The notes under the pieces are model-generated. The model was given only the letters and a program-made list of their open reading frames with translations, was not told the origin of the DNA and did no database searches. A stretch of DNA of 64,000 bases. Origin: Endocalyx cinctus. Taxonomy: Eukaryota > Ascomycota > Sordariomycetes > Amphisphaeriales > Apiosporaceae. Positions within the stretch are counted from its first letter, which is position 1. Each line of letters opens with the position of its first letter. Positions 1-12,095 of the stretch are shown piece by piece. The stretch is from positions 936,144 to 1,000,143 of the forward strand of contig BCKC01000010.1 of the NCBI GenBank assembly GCA_001600455.1, read 5' to 3'. Both the position numbers and the translations under genes were made by a program.

Positions 1-147
1 AACTATCCACCCAATCAACTATCGCTGAGAAACATACTCACCATAATGCTGGAATGGAAGTTATTTACCCCATGCTCCCCTTTTAAAACGCCCATCTCTT
101 TGAACTCTCTGTTTCTCTTTATTCAAAATGGACACCACAGGGCGCAG

Positions 148-201
148 ATGCCCCATCAGAGCCATCAAACGCATTCGAAAAGTTCTTCATTTACGTCATG
201 A
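148..201 (+). promoter_or_regulatory. uORF whose stop overlaps the main start codon
   Basis: A 17-codon ORF begins at ATG 148 and ends with TGA at 199-201, so the sequence ATGA serves both as its stop and as the start (198-200) of the transcription factor. A second, longer uORF (128-286) overlaps the main start out of frame. Either could limit translation of the regulator if the mRNA starts upstream of 128. The transcription start is not known, so this is inference from the sequence. Confidence 0.4.
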
Positions 202-2956
202 CCGTAGAGATGGGAACTCCTCAATCGCAAGTGGGCGACGAAGTGCCCCCAGTGGGCAAGCCGACGCGATCCATAAAACGACCTAGGGTCGCTGTAGCAT
301 GCCAAAGGTGTAAAAGTAGAAAACAGGTAATAGTTGCTTTTTTCTCGTCTTTTGACTATTCAATCTTCTCCTTATTACGTAAAAACACCGAACTCAGTTC
401 TAATATTCAAAAACGATATATAATTAGAAATGTGATGGCCATCATCCGTGCGGGAATTGTCGGGATTTCTCGGTCAATTGCTTGTACGTCCCCCCCAAGT
501 CGGCGAACCTCTCGCGCGAGCAGCAGAGGTCTCTACAAGCGACGCAAGCCATCCACGCGGTGGAAAATAGGGTGGCCGGACTAGAATCCATCCTACTGAA
601 AGAAGGGGTTGAGGTAAGAAATCGAAAACGCCAGCGCACGAGCATCGGGGCCGATGGCCGCCCGGAATCTTCTTTGTCATCAACAGTAGCAGTCCCACCA
701 GCACACTTGAAGAAGAGTAAATCCACGCCAGTTCTTCTTAGTTCGGACCCAAGTTGTCTAGATACATCATCGCCAGCTCATCCGGGTGGCGGCGTCGCCG
801 TCAACACGGTCGTTGAGATCCTGCGTGACCTATCAATAGAGGCCTCTGGGGGTTACATCGGCTCCTCGTCACAAATCACGATCGGTCGCATGATCAGCGC
901 CATTGTCCAAGCGAAAGAACATTCGGTTTCGAACCAGAACAGCTCATATATATGCAGTCATGGGAGCAGCGGCAGTTGCAGCTGGGAGCACTTAAGCCCG
1001 AAATCGGCCAACGGCAATATTCCCGTCGCGACGACCAAGCTATTATTGTCGGAGAGGGGGCTCTTGGAGCTCTCCCATGTCCCGCATGAAATCGCTGACC
1101 AGCTATTTAACGGGTACATCCGCCACATCTCGACGAGGTGGCCGTGCCTTCAGACCCCATTCATACGTCTCCTGCACTCGCAGCGAGAGACGCTGACAGA
1201 TGGTTTCTTGTAAGAGATCTCAACCGCCTGATTAAAAAAAAATAATCCAATCGAGTCATTCAACGAATAAGCCACAATGGATAAAGTGACAGTGTTTTTG
1301 CTAATTAGCTGGTTATCTTTTCTCCAGTACGAGTATTTTACACCTCGTCTACGCGATCGGAGGAAGGTTTCTCGAGACTACGGGCGAGACGGGCGACTTC
1401 TACCCGGAGCAGCACTATGACCAAGCGCTAAATAACATGGACGATATACTTAGACTGAACGATCTGAGGTCAATTCAGTTTCTCCTCCTCCTCTCCATAT
1501 ACAGCCTGCGATCTCCCCGAGGGCCCGGCGCTTGGACGTACTGCGGGATGGCCATGAGACAGTGTATCGAGATGGGCCTGCACCGAAAGACCAACAAGCG
1601 ACGATCTCTGGTTGAACACGAGATGCAAAAGCGCGTTTTCTGGACTTGCTACTGCCTGGATCGCCAGGTCTCCATTATCTTGGGCAGGCCTTTCGCTATA
1701 TCCGATCGCGATATCGACGTCGAACTGCCGCTGGACGTAGACGAATCGACCGAGGGAGCCGAGGCGCTCGAACGAGCTCAAGCAGTGACGAGTGATAGCA
1801 ATAGCAGTAGCAAATCGAGCCCATCGGAACCAGTGGCTAAGTCAACATCAATGACCAATTTTATTCACATGTGCCGCCTCCGCGTTATCGAATCCCAAAT
1901 TCAGCAGTCTATCTACCGGGTGGATGAAGCATCACCAGTGACGGAGACAGAAGTCGAACATTTCATTCAGAAGCTCGATGAGTGGAGGGCAACGTTTCCT
2001 AAAGATGCGTCAAGTCCTGAGTTCCCGAATGTTGATACTATGGTTGTGGATAGATATGACAATTACGTAAGTAAATTTTGGAAGAATAAGATTCTGAGCA
2101 TCACCAAGTCCTAATGCATTACCTACACGCAGATGGTCTACTATTACAAGTCCATGAGATTCTTGTTACATCCCGTGATATTATCTTCCGAGCTAGCCGA
2201 CAGCAGATTCTTACAAAAGTGTGCAGAAGCCTGCGGAGGTGTATGCAGAACTTACAAGAAACTTCACCAAATCATGCCAGTTGGGTTTTCAGTCATGGCT
2301 TTGTATTCAATCTTTTTAGCGGGTAAGTTATTTTACGCATAATAAAATACTCACCAAGAAAAAAAAAACCAACCTAACTCCGTTGACCAGGACTCACCTT
2401 AATCTACTGTGTGTGGGCGTCTCCAAAAGAAGTATTTAACATCGCGACAAGCAATGACATGAACGCGTGTAGTATCATTCTATACGTCATCACGGAACGG
2501 TGGCCTGGGGCCCGAAGATACAGAGACACATATGAGACGATCAAACAGATGGTGCTGGAATCCATCGAAGAAGGCGATTACGAGCCAAGACGCACAGTCA
2601 CAAACCTTCGACCGGGGCTACAAACGGCGTTTCAAGGTAGTGGAAGTCCAGGAGATCACCACCACCGGGAAGACGGACCGGTCGAGTTTTCGGCCATGGT
2701 CTCTCATATGGCCGGACATCCAACGCCGGATGAACGCGAGGCGGTTGTTGTAACTGGAGGAGAAAATGGGCTTGATGGCAGTAATAATAGTAGTATCAAT
2801 AATAGTACTGGCCATACACCCCGAACAAGTGCTTTCAATTTTCCCATACTCCTGGATGGTATGCCGCTGGATTTTCATGAGGTCGATGCTTTTAATGGGA
2901 TGGATTTACAAATAGGGACTATTTTTCAGGGAACGAGCGATTGGCTTGCCAATTGA
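198..2956 (+). CDS. Zn2Cys6 fungal-type transcription factor
   Basis: Predicted exons 198-326, 428-1209, 1328-2066, 2133-2322 and 2391-2956 give 801 residues. The zinc cluster is split by intron 1 and becomes complete on splicing: Cys35, 38, 45, 51, 54 and 61 with spacing CX2CX6CX5CX2CX6C, preceded by a basic stretch. This is the Gal4-type DNA-binding motif. A short linker and a region near residues 75-90 that may dimerise follow. The middle (about residues 300-560) matches the fungal_trans regulatory domain, with motifs such as LHLVYAIGGRFLET and RVFWTCYCLDR. The C-terminus is rich in Asn, Ser and Gly and may activate transcription. Such proteins are nuclear regulators of metabolism; the target is not visible. 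The neighbouring sugar transporter and effector are possible targets, by position only. The start at 198 is the first ATG in frame; two upstream ATGs open short ORFs that overlap it. Confidence 0.9.
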
Positions 2957-3200
2957 TATCGAGAACACGAGGGTTATTCTGGCGTACTGTGGGCTTCACG
3001 ATACACGGGTTGAATTTATAATTTCGATGGATATTAAGGTTGCATGAGGGTATAATATGAAACGCAAGGGATATGAAGCTGAAAAGGAAGGCGGGAAATT
3101 TGATTTTGGATATTGTTTTATATGGCGAGATACGGAATCTAGTGTATAAATATTGACATAACTCTTCTAAGCATAGACCAAATGGATCATATTTCGTTTG

Positions 3201-3724
3201 TTACTCATGAAAATATAGCCCCCATTCAATCTGGCTCGGAGACCCCAAGTAATCATAACATGTTGTCACCCCTTTGGCGCCCACCTTGCCATTCCAAGCA
3301 AACCTCTCAACAGATCCGCGAATGAGATCTCTGACGTTTTCGTTGCCAATCTTATAGCCACCAATAATTTGCTGGCTGTCGACGCCAAAGGCGCAAGTAC
3401 CCCACTGAAAGGAAGATAATATGTTAGTTAGCCCCCATACATCACGATCGTCTTATGCTTTCTCCCGTCCCGTTTTCTTACCTCAGCGATCTGGACCTGG
3501 CGCGTGCTGCTAATATCCCAAGTGTACTCACCTAGCCTATCAGCTAGCGTGAGACAGTGGTCAACTTCTGGACTGCCATCGGACGACTGGTTAATCCAGG
3601 TGGTCCCGTCGCACGTATCGGCACGGGCCTGGATGCGTTGGTTCTCGACATCAACAGGAGCCGCGACAGACATAGAGGCGTGAGAAAATGCCACGGCAGC
3701 CATAGAGAGAGCACTAAACTTCAT
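3201..3724 (-). CDS. Ecp2/Hce2-domain secreted effector-like protein
   Basis: Two exons, 3724-3482 and 3404-3201, give 148 residues. Residues 1-22 form a signal peptide ending in SVAAP, followed by a short pro-like stretch. The mature part has exactly four cysteines (Cys38, 57, 85, 130) and the hallmark Hce2 pattern: a DTCDGTTWIN start, SPEVDHC, GTCAFGV, then VGAKGVTTC and a closing WGLYF. Hce2 proteins are homologues of Cladosporium fulvum Ecp2, secreted into the host apoplast or against competitors. The second exon is short and has no ATG of its own, so the gene is easily missed or truncated. It is convergent with the Zn2Cys6 gene (245 bp apart). Function as an effector is inferred from the family; no host target can be read from sequence. 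Confidence 0.85.
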
Positions 3725-6700
3725 TTTGTATAATCTATTGTAGTCAGTATAGGTGCTTCTATAAGCGCAGATCTCTTGAGCTAGCTGTCACTTACTTGGT
3801 TCAACAGGATATATTTTCGGTAAGATGTTACGATCTTTTGAGGATGAGTATGATTATTGATTTGGTAAGTGGAAGCTTCGAGATTGAAGTGATTCCAGTC
3901 GAGAGAAGTTGCATCCTTTATAGAATTCGTAGAAAGCCTCGACATGCCGGCTTCAATTCAAGACGGCACCGAAGTCTCTCACATAGGTTCGGGGGCTGAG
4001 ATGAAAATGTCATGTCAGCTGTAAAACGGCCAATTCTGTGCCTATCAACATGCACATCAACGGTACTGATCACCAATTTCGTAGCAACGCTGGTATCCAA
4101 AAATACACCGTTTGAACACTTGCTATTAGAAGGACATGTCAGCGACTACAAGGATTATTATGGATCAAGACTTCAGAATGAATGGGTCTGGCTCTGACCG
4201 CAAACTATTGACGTCCTAGTTGGCAGCTTGGTTCTGGTATCTGCCTAAACTAGGTCGTTTGAGTATGCGGCTCTTAAAGAAAGAAGCCTCTTTTTCTCAT
4301 GAGACTCATTTTTTTTGGTTGCATTTTACCGTGGCTTAGTCAAATATAATTTTGTGATCACGTTAGAAAATGTAGTTCCCCTGGTATGAATCTCATGATT
4401 AGCTAAATAGAATAATTAGTGCTTATTTTTAATATTGAAATAATACTCTGCCAGTTCTGCCAAGGGACCTACTCGGAACCGTAAAGCATAGCAGGGTTGC
4501 GTTGACGGGATCTGCTTTCTGGGGGTGCAGTTGCTATATCTTTTTTTTTTCTCTCGGTGCGTAAGAAAAGAGGCAGCTGGAAATCAACATGTCTATTGAC
4601 TGGCCATCAGCAAATATAATGACCAATGATACGCGCCCATCTTATGTGAATCTTGACCTAGTCTATACCCTCAAATAGTCGATAGCTTGGCAGCTCAGAG
4701 CCTTTTTTTCTTTGTCTCTACCCACTAGGCGCTAGTTACGCGGCTCTTCGCGGTCATGAATATGACAATATCTAATACGATTAGTCATAAAGTGTACAAT
4801 TTCTGTTGAATAAAGCACGACTTGATGTTTTTTTGCCCAGAAGAAAAAAAAGAGCTACTTCTGCAGTCAAGTTTGCCGGCGACTCAGGAAGAATTAAATA
4901 TATGCAATGAAACCCTCTTTGACTTAAAATAGCATAGGCAGGCTGTAAATATCATCTAGAATAGTTCCCAAATCATTAACGTTGTCATCGCTACAGCACT
5001 GATATTTCTGGGCATGTAGTGACGCTGTCAGACTGCCTTCACCAGTTCTGTCCAGTGTCCACCCTGCCTGCCTGCCAGCCTGCTAGTCAACTACCTTGAC
5101 AGGGTATTCCTTGACAGTCTGGCAGCTTACTGTGTACGGAGTAGTATAACATGTAACATGCCCACCGCCTACTATTACCTACCCACAAATAGGGCTCCCC
5201 ACAACTAACCGTTATAATCCCTGTGGTTTAGGGTCTGATGGGCTTGGTCCCCACTGCCTCTTTTAATGATAGATGTACACATGATAATGGGTGGTGAGTT
5301 ATTTTACATGAGATAAAGGAGCAATCGCATTTCGCCGCGGAATAGCACGTTATAAACCCCATGAGCTCTCTATTTTTTTTTTCGTGAGATAAACACCATA
5401 AAAGCTGAAAAGAATCATTCCAGTATCAGTAGAATATTAGCCGCAATCCTCGCGATGAAATAACCCAAAAAAGAAAAACAAATTAGTGGTAGCATTGGCC
5501 AGGTTTTGATATGCCAAATCCCGGCTCATCATTTGGATGGAGTCTCGAAGAATACCGCTCTAGAACTTCATCCTTTAAATGTCTCGCCTCATTTATTGAG
5601 ACCCTTGTATTCAAATTGAATGATAGACCCCTGAGGTAGCTCTGCTACAGTGCCATCGGCAAATGCCTGGGTATGGAACTCGGTGACATGGGTAAGAAAC
5701 TTCGAGTCCTGCGTCTCTAGCTTGTTTTTAGTACTAGGGCAGTCAAAAGCAGCTAACCTAGGTCGAGAACTATGAGGTTACCGCTTGAAAAAGCGAGTTA
5801 TGTGACTGTCTTCTTTGCTTTCTTCACATCACCCTGCCAATTTAACTCTAATCAAACCAAGTCCTGTGACGTTCTTATCCGCGTCCTTCACGATGCTTCG
5901 CACAAGCGTGCTGCCCTAGTTCATAAGGCTCATCTCCTCGCTTAGTTCGAAGGACTAGGCATCGACTCCCTGTAAGATAATTTTCGAACCGCAAACAATT
6001 TTCTTGGTGCCAAGATCAGAATTCTTTCCACATTTGGACTGGAATGCTAAATCTCGCCTCACTTGTCCTTATAATTTGTTATAGGTGGCAGCCCCGGTAG
6101 CCTTGATAGCTGCGTGTCGATACGCGGAAGGGAAGTATCAATGTGATTGCTGTTCATACTCCAGAACGTACTATACTCCACGTTCAATATATTCTGACTC
6201 GAGCCTTGTTTAAGAATAAACTTGCACGGCGCGAGAATGAAGCCGCCTCGGCTGAGGATGACTCTGATCGTCGGTATCTATGGATCATCCCACCATTGAG
6301 ACCTATAAGATCTATACTATAGCTCTTACTAGCAACTCTAACAGCAGCGCGTGCCAAATATTTCACTTTCGAGCAGACTGGCAACAGCACTACTTAGTTC
6401 CGGCGTCCATGGTTTGGATGCTTCAACGGAATTGTTCCATCTCGCGACGTTATTCCCAATCTTTCGCAGCCACGATATGGTGGCATGATTGGCACGGATA
6501 GTATACCAAGGAAAAATATCCGAAAATTACTGGGCATATCCTACAACATAAGACCACAGGAGAGTATGCGAATTCAGCTCTCAGAACGCCAGGAGTAACG
6601 TTTGATCGCCGGGAGAACGAAGTGCCTCCCGATGTTATGAAGACGGCGTTCATTAATTGCTGAGTAGATCATTATTTTTGAGTAATTCAATACGAACTAG

Positions 6701-8019
6701 GCCAGGATACACAGAAGACGCTTTCAACGCATAATCAAAGGTCGACATTTTAATTATATAATGTAATCTTTAATAAATACGTTTTAATTTTATAAAAGAT
6801 GTCGCGTCGAGGTATAATTAATTATGAAGAAGGCAGATTGCGGCGGAGTTGCTATGAGTAACACATTGAAAATCTTTGATCCGCGCACCGGGTAAGGTCA
6901 AGAACCACACGGGTAGGTTGATATATGCAGTACTAACATATATGAATTTACTCGTGCATTATCACACCACCAAAAAGAAAGCAGTTTACATTCTATGCCC
7001 TATTTCAATACTTTTCTCATTGCTTCCACCTTATTTTATGAATCTCGCATGGGGGAAACAAGACAAAATGAGTTAAGGGGGGATTGAATAGACAAAAAAA
7101 AAAGAAGAAAATATTCGCTAAAGTATATCTATCTAGATTCTGTTTCATTATAATGGGAATAAATATTTATAAAACGGAAAGGGCCTAAAGACGGAAAAGT
7201 AGCAATTACGAGACAGCTACCCAACAATTGGCTACAGTACTTCCATTGTTTCACCCAAGTTCTCCATCCTTATACTCTATACTTTCGCTCAAAAAGTCAC
7301 CGCGCAGCAAGAGCTGTCGTAGTCACCTATCAGCTCGGATACGGAACTTCATTAAGAGTACATGTTTAGCTACCGCGCATGATTGCTAGCGAAAATGACC
7401 TCGAGCCTCCAGATAGACACGCCATTTACATAGTGATCGGGCCATGCGCCTACCCGTCTTATTCAATCTATTCGTGAATGTGATTTAATCTTGATCTAGT
7501 AGCTTATATAGATTACTAAGTCGTAAAAAGCCAACTACGGTAGGAGAACCGCCTTCAGATCTAGGGGATGGTACTATGTGGCGCTTTTCCTTACTCCGGT
7601 TTCAAGACAAAGGAGGGGAAAGTCTTCATATGTCATCTCGTCTGTTTCCGCGTAGAAATTAAACACACATTGACTTTTTAGTATATTCCCTTGGCACCTA
7701 GCTACGTAATCGTACTTATTCGTTCATAAGCCGCTGGCCAAGGAGATCTTCATCATTGTAATATGATTGATTAGCCGGCGTGCGGGAGATGCAGTGCGAC
7801 TACGATGATCGCCTCCACAGAATGGATGGATTCATGTCGTGCGACAATTTATCAATTCTAGCGAGGCCAAATATAATATGCTTCTTTCGCTGAAAGACAC
7901 CTTGTCTGTATGTTTCAGTGTTTGAGAAATACTGTTCATCGCGACTCGAATGTTTCATAGACGCCCAATCGCTGCCACCAGTCATCCATATGGTCAAATA
8001 TTGACACAGAATAATCATC
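3725..8019. other. Long stretch without an intact gene
   Basis: About 4.3 kb of AT-rich DNA with many poly-A/T runs and only short frames on both strands. I see no complete gene, tRNA or clear transposon. The one coding-like patch (about 6110-6665) is listed separately. The last few hundred bases should contain the promoter of the sugar transporter. Confidence 0.6.
6110..6665 (+). pseudogene. Possible decayed coding segment, family not recognised
   Basis: Blocks of protein-like sequence run in the plus strand but are broken by stops and frame changes. One block (about 6112-6318) reads through VIAVHTPERTILHVQY and a charged stretch RRENEAASAEDDSD to an IIPPLRP motif before a TAG. Further blocks lie at about 6398-6595 and 6599-6663, the last ending in a plausible C-terminus (VMKTAFINC, stop). 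The minus strand is also fairly open here, so the coding strand itself is uncertain. I do not recognise the family. It may be an inactivated gene or mobile-element remnant. Confidence 0.25.
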
Positions 8020-10280
8020 ATGAGAGACAGTTGGTATACTATAGGCCTGGCCTTATTTGCCTCTATGGGCACTTTTCTCTATGTGCGTTTCCCCTGGGGC
8101 TGAAAGGAGTGCTTGAGGGCATGCTTCTAACATGAGATTAGGGTTTCGATACTGGTATTGCGACGACGAGTAAGTAAAAAAAGAAACATTCATTCGAAAT
8201 ATTATACTCGTTATTCATCACAGCCTAATTAACAAAATGATAGCGATTGCTCATCAGAGTTGGATTGATTATATGGGACGTCCATCTAATGGACTCACTG
8301 GGGCTGTATGACCCCAAAATGCCACTTCTTCTATTTTCTTTGGATAAGGAAGAGATATGCAAGCTGATCGCACTACTAACTATTAGGTTGTCGCCATATA
8401 CATTGCCGGTGAAGCGATCGGTTCTGTCTTACAGATCTTGATCGCCGACCAACTCGGGCGCATCCGATTTATGCAACTAGCAGCCGTAATCGTGACTATT
8501 GGGTGCGCTATCCAGACCGGTGCCGTCAACATTGGCATGCTATTAGTCGGTCGAGCTATTTCGGGTATTGCGGTTGGGTGTGTTCTGTTTTCAATACCCC
8601 TGACCCTTCCAAAACGACCAACAAGTCGAGTAATGATTTAACGTATCGAGATCTGATAGAGCTCTAAGCGCCACCGTCCCGGTCTATCTCTCTGAGATCA
8701 GCTCCCCAGCTACACGAGGCATGATCGGGGGACTCGGAGGCGTCGGGCTATCGGCGGGCACATGTACCGCAAACTGGGTCGGGTTCGCAGGGAGCTTCGC
8801 TCCTTATGGAGCCGTGCAGTGGCGCTTGCCCCTCGCACTCCAGCTACCCTGGGGAATCGTGCTACTATTGGGCTTATCGACCTTCATGCCGAACTCGCCC
8901 CGTCAGTTGATCAGGGAGGGGAAGTGCGAAGAAGCCCGACAAGAGTTTTCCAAGATCAGGAGGGATTATTTGAGACAGGGAAAGGAAGAAGAAACCCGTC
9001 AGGAGTTCGACCTTATGAGAGCTCAGATTGAATTCGAGATGACACGAAAGGTGCCCACGTATCGGGAAATCTGGATACTTTATCGACACCGAGTATTAGT
9101 GTACGTCGAACATAAACATGTTAACACCACACTTAGGCGCTACAACATATCGCTGATTTGATTTCATGATTTTAGCTGTATCGCTGTTCAAGTGCTGACA
9201 AGCGTCACTGGTGTCAATGTCATCCAAGTCAGTTCTATTCCAATTTTCGAACCATCCTAGTAGGCAGCGGCAGCCAAAGCTAACCAGTGCGAACGCAATC
9301 TTTCACTAGTACTACCAAAGTAAGTCCAGATAACTCATATAAAAAAACCTCATACTTTACGCTCACACTTTCTAGCTTCCCTTTACAAGTCATTGGGCAT
9401 CGACTCCAAAACTATTCTTGCACTCGCAGCAGTCTGGGGCACTACAGCGCTCATATCCAATGTTATCGCTATTAACTTCCTTCCAGATCGATGGGGACGC
9501 CGAAAGTATGACCTATTTTATTAATATCTTCATTTCCAAAAATAATTGAAAACAACTAAACCATTTTAACAGGATGCTTCTTGCTGGCCTCTCCTGCGTC
9601 ATTGTCACCGAGGTCTACTGCGCGGTGCTCCAGAGAATATTCCAGCGTACAGATAACCGCGTAGGAAAGGGGTTCGCTATTCTCGGCATTTACCTCTTCG
9701 TTGTTGGATATTGTAGGTCACATACCTTTTCGAAACTTATGGATACTGCGCATATTGACCTTGAAATAGACAGTTTGATAAATAGCACGACTTGGCTGTA
9801 CGGAGCCGAAGTTGTTCCCATGTCTATTCGAAGTAAGATAATGGGTGTAGCTGCTGCTGCTCACTACATAGTCAACGTTGGTCGTAAGTAATTCTTAGAC
9901 CGTTCTGATTTACAAGGTCTATCATTAATGTTCTTTGATACCTATCTAGTCACGCAAGCTGGTCCCAGTGCATTCGCAAGTATCGGGGAGAACTATTACT
10001 ACGTTTTCATCGGGTGCTGCGTTATATATCTATTTCTGATTTACTTTTACTTCCCGTGAGTGATACTCCCCCCCCCTTTCTTCAAACTTGATACTTTCGC
10101 CCCCCTTTTTTTTCGGATGAAATACTAATAAACAAACGTAGGGAAACCAAGCAAAAGACTCTAGAGGAAATAGCCGCAGCTTTTGGTGACCGCGTGGTAG
10201 AAATAGATGAGGGAGAGACTGCTTCCAAAGAGACATCCAAGCCTAGTTCGGCTCATGTTGAAGGTGGAGTAAACCTCTAA
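8020..10280 (+). CDS. MFS sugar (hexose-type) transporter, 12 exons
   Basis: Predicted exons: 8020-8082, 8142-8169, 8244-8305, 8387-8577, 8669-9100, 9176-9227, 9310-9319, 9376-9505, 9573-9712, 9770-9883, 9950-10055, 10142-10280, giving 488 residues. The joined protein has the sugar-porter order: TM1 with GFDTGIATTT, the DQLGRIR loop motif, VPVYLSEISSPATRG, PNSPRQLI after TM6, the sugar-binding QYYQTSLYKSLGID segment, DRWGRRKM, INSTTWLYGAEVVP and a C-terminal PETKQKTLEEI. It should import a hexose or related sugar at the plasma membrane. An in-frame stop lies just before ATG 8020, so the usual cytosolic N-terminal tail is very short unless another upstream exon exists. Exon 7 is only 10 nt and is required to make the YYQT motif. 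Introns are unusually frequent. Substrate cannot be told from sequence. Confidence 0.9.
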
Positions 10281-10520
10281 CGTTGTTTTTGAGGATGTTT
10301 ACTGCGATATGTAAATAATCATCGGAACGCAAAGGTGGATACGCAGTGTTTAAAATTCATGTAATTAGAACCAAAGACAAATATTGAAGTACAATTTTAG
10401 AGACAGAGATGGAGAGGATCTATAGATGCTTATCACTTTCTTTATGATACTGAATAATGAAATCCCATATATAAAAGATAGTAGGGCCCCTGAAAGCCCC
10501 CGAATCGAGGCAATGCTTAA

Positions 10521-12095
10521 CTATCGAAACTTCCTAAGGTCCGAATCTGCGAGAAGTTTCGTCATAACATCCGCGTCAAGGTAAACCGCACAATCAAAGC
10601 CGCCGTCCGGCATGGCCGAATCGACGACCTGCAGGACGCCGTCCATCTTCGTGATGACGGTATGGACATAAGTGGGCGTATTTCTGGTGCGAGCTCCTGC
10701 ATACTCTCCAATAAAATCGATCTCGTATAGTGGCAAGCGCGTCCATGCGGTTACGAGCAAGTGTCTAGACCCGATGAACGACTGCCAGAATCGCTGGGGA
10801 GAAACTTCGAAAGCGAGGTCGTGGAGAAGTGCACCGATTGCTTCAGGCGTAAACTTATTCATCGTTTCTCTGAGAGTGTTGACCACTATGTGAAACGATT
10901 GCGGGTCGCAGGCTGTAGTGCCCCGGGCTTTCATGTGCGATAGAAAGACGGGCGAGCCGAGGAAATTATCGGGGATTGGCGGCGATACTCGCTTTCGAGC
11001 GTCCATAGCGACGTCCAGACATAATTCCTTTGTTGAGTTCCCGTCGCAGCCACGCGCGCGATTTATCAGGCAGAAGAGATGGGCAATTAAAGCGTCGAGT
11101 CTGGAAGTATCCGAGGGTGCATTGGGGCCGGTACGGACGGCAGCTTTCATCTCATCTACCTCCGCAGCCGAGAAGTGCACTAATGCAAATGTGACAGGTC
11201 GAGTGTAATCCCATGTTTTCCATGGAGTCTTCTCTCCAGCAGTAATTGTCATACCTTCGAGTTGGTCGGCGGAGGGTTTTGACAACTCTGCTATAGGAGT
11301 CAGGAATTCGGGGTAATCCGGCTCCGAGGCATCCCACCAAGTGTACCGATGCACGGGAAGTTTCCTGGATAGTCCCATAAGATTAGGATCCGCAGATTCT
11401 CGATTTATATCACCCGAAGCGTGAGCATCGAGAGCAGAGGGTCGGAACAGAGGCACTGTCAAGTAAGCCGATCTCGGCTCTGCCTTAAAATGTGCCTGGC
11501 TGTTCATAGACCATGCATTGACAAATATGGACATAGAACGAGCATCAGCTAAGCAGTGCATAATTTTGAAACCGATAGCGAAGCCTTCGCCCTCGAAGAA
11601 ATTTAGCTGGATGGCCATAGTCGGTAATCCTTTTCGATCGAGTAGACCAGAAAGTGCTAGCGGTTGCGGGGATAGGAGGCTGCTTTGGGGGAATGCATCG
11701 CCAACCCAGATGCCGGAATCTCCAAATCGAGTTTGCTGTGATGAGATTATAGACCCTAACGTAAATGGATGGGTCGCCACGTCCCACTGGACGCCTGGAT
11801 CTGACTGTGTGCCATACTTGAGAACTGGACGGTTGAAGCGTTCAGTATAATTCCCGTTGAGTCGAACAGTCGCCCACTCAAGTTGACCAGCCCATTGAGG
11901 AAAAGAGTTCAAAGTTTCGGCCAGAGATTCATGCAGTCCTCGCTCGAGGTGGTCTCGGCTCATATGTCGCGGGATCTCCTCGTACATCCATATAGCGCCA
12001 GTGTTTTCATAGCGTACAGTTGTAGCATCCAATATGGATAGTGGCGTAATAGTCGGTTCAAGGGTCTTGACCGTTGGTAAAACACGGACACCCAT
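10521..12095 (-). CDS. BAHD-type acyltransferase (trichothecene 3-O-acetyltransferase-like)
   Basis: One uninterrupted frame of 524 residues, starting at the first ATG (12095). The catalytic HxxxD motif is present as HCLAD at residues 180-184, in the expected first half. The second BAHD motif (DFGWG in plants) is represented only by the divergent DFIGEYAG near the C-terminus, as is common in fungal members. The family (PF02458, transferase) moves an acyl group, usually acetyl from CoA, to a hydroxyl or amine of a secondary metabolite. Members include Tri101/Tri201 and other fungal O-acetyltransferases. No polyketide synthase, NRPS or terpene synthase lies beside it, so there is no sign of a biosynthetic cluster in this window. 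The substrate is unknown. It converges with the sugar transporter (241 bp between stop codons) and diverges from the Tsr4 gene. Confidence 0.85.
   Translation of the reverse strand: MGVRVLPTVKTLEPTITPLSILDATTVRYENTGAIWMYEEIPRHMSRDHLERGLHESLAETLNSFPQWAGQLEWATVRLNGNYTERFNRPVLKYGTQSDPGVQWDVATHPFTLGSIISSQQTRFGDSGIWVGDAFPQSSLLSPQPLALSGLLDRKGLPTMAIQLNFFEGEGFAIGFKIMHCLADARSMSIFVNAWSMNSQAHFKAEPRSAYLTVPLFRPSALDAHASGDINRESADPNLMGLSRKLPVHRYTWWDASEPDYPEFLTPIAELSKPSADQLEGMTITAGEKTPWKTWDYTRPVTFALVHFSAAEVDEMKAAVRTGPNAPSDTSRLDALIAHLFCLINRARGCDGNSTKELCLDVAMDARKRVSPPIPDNFLGSPVFLSHMKARGTTACDPQSFHIVVNTLRETMNKFTPEAIGALLHDLAFEVSPQRFWQSFIGSRHLLVTAWTRLPLYEIDFIGEYAGARTRNTPTYVHTVITKMDGVLQVVDSAMPDGGFDCAVYLDADVMTKLLADSDLRKFR

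Noticed and set aside
10521..12095. A secondary-metabolite cluster around the acyltransferase
   Set aside because: No PKS, NRPS, terpene cyclase or P450 is found nearby; the neighbours are a sugar transporter and a ribosome biogenesis gene.
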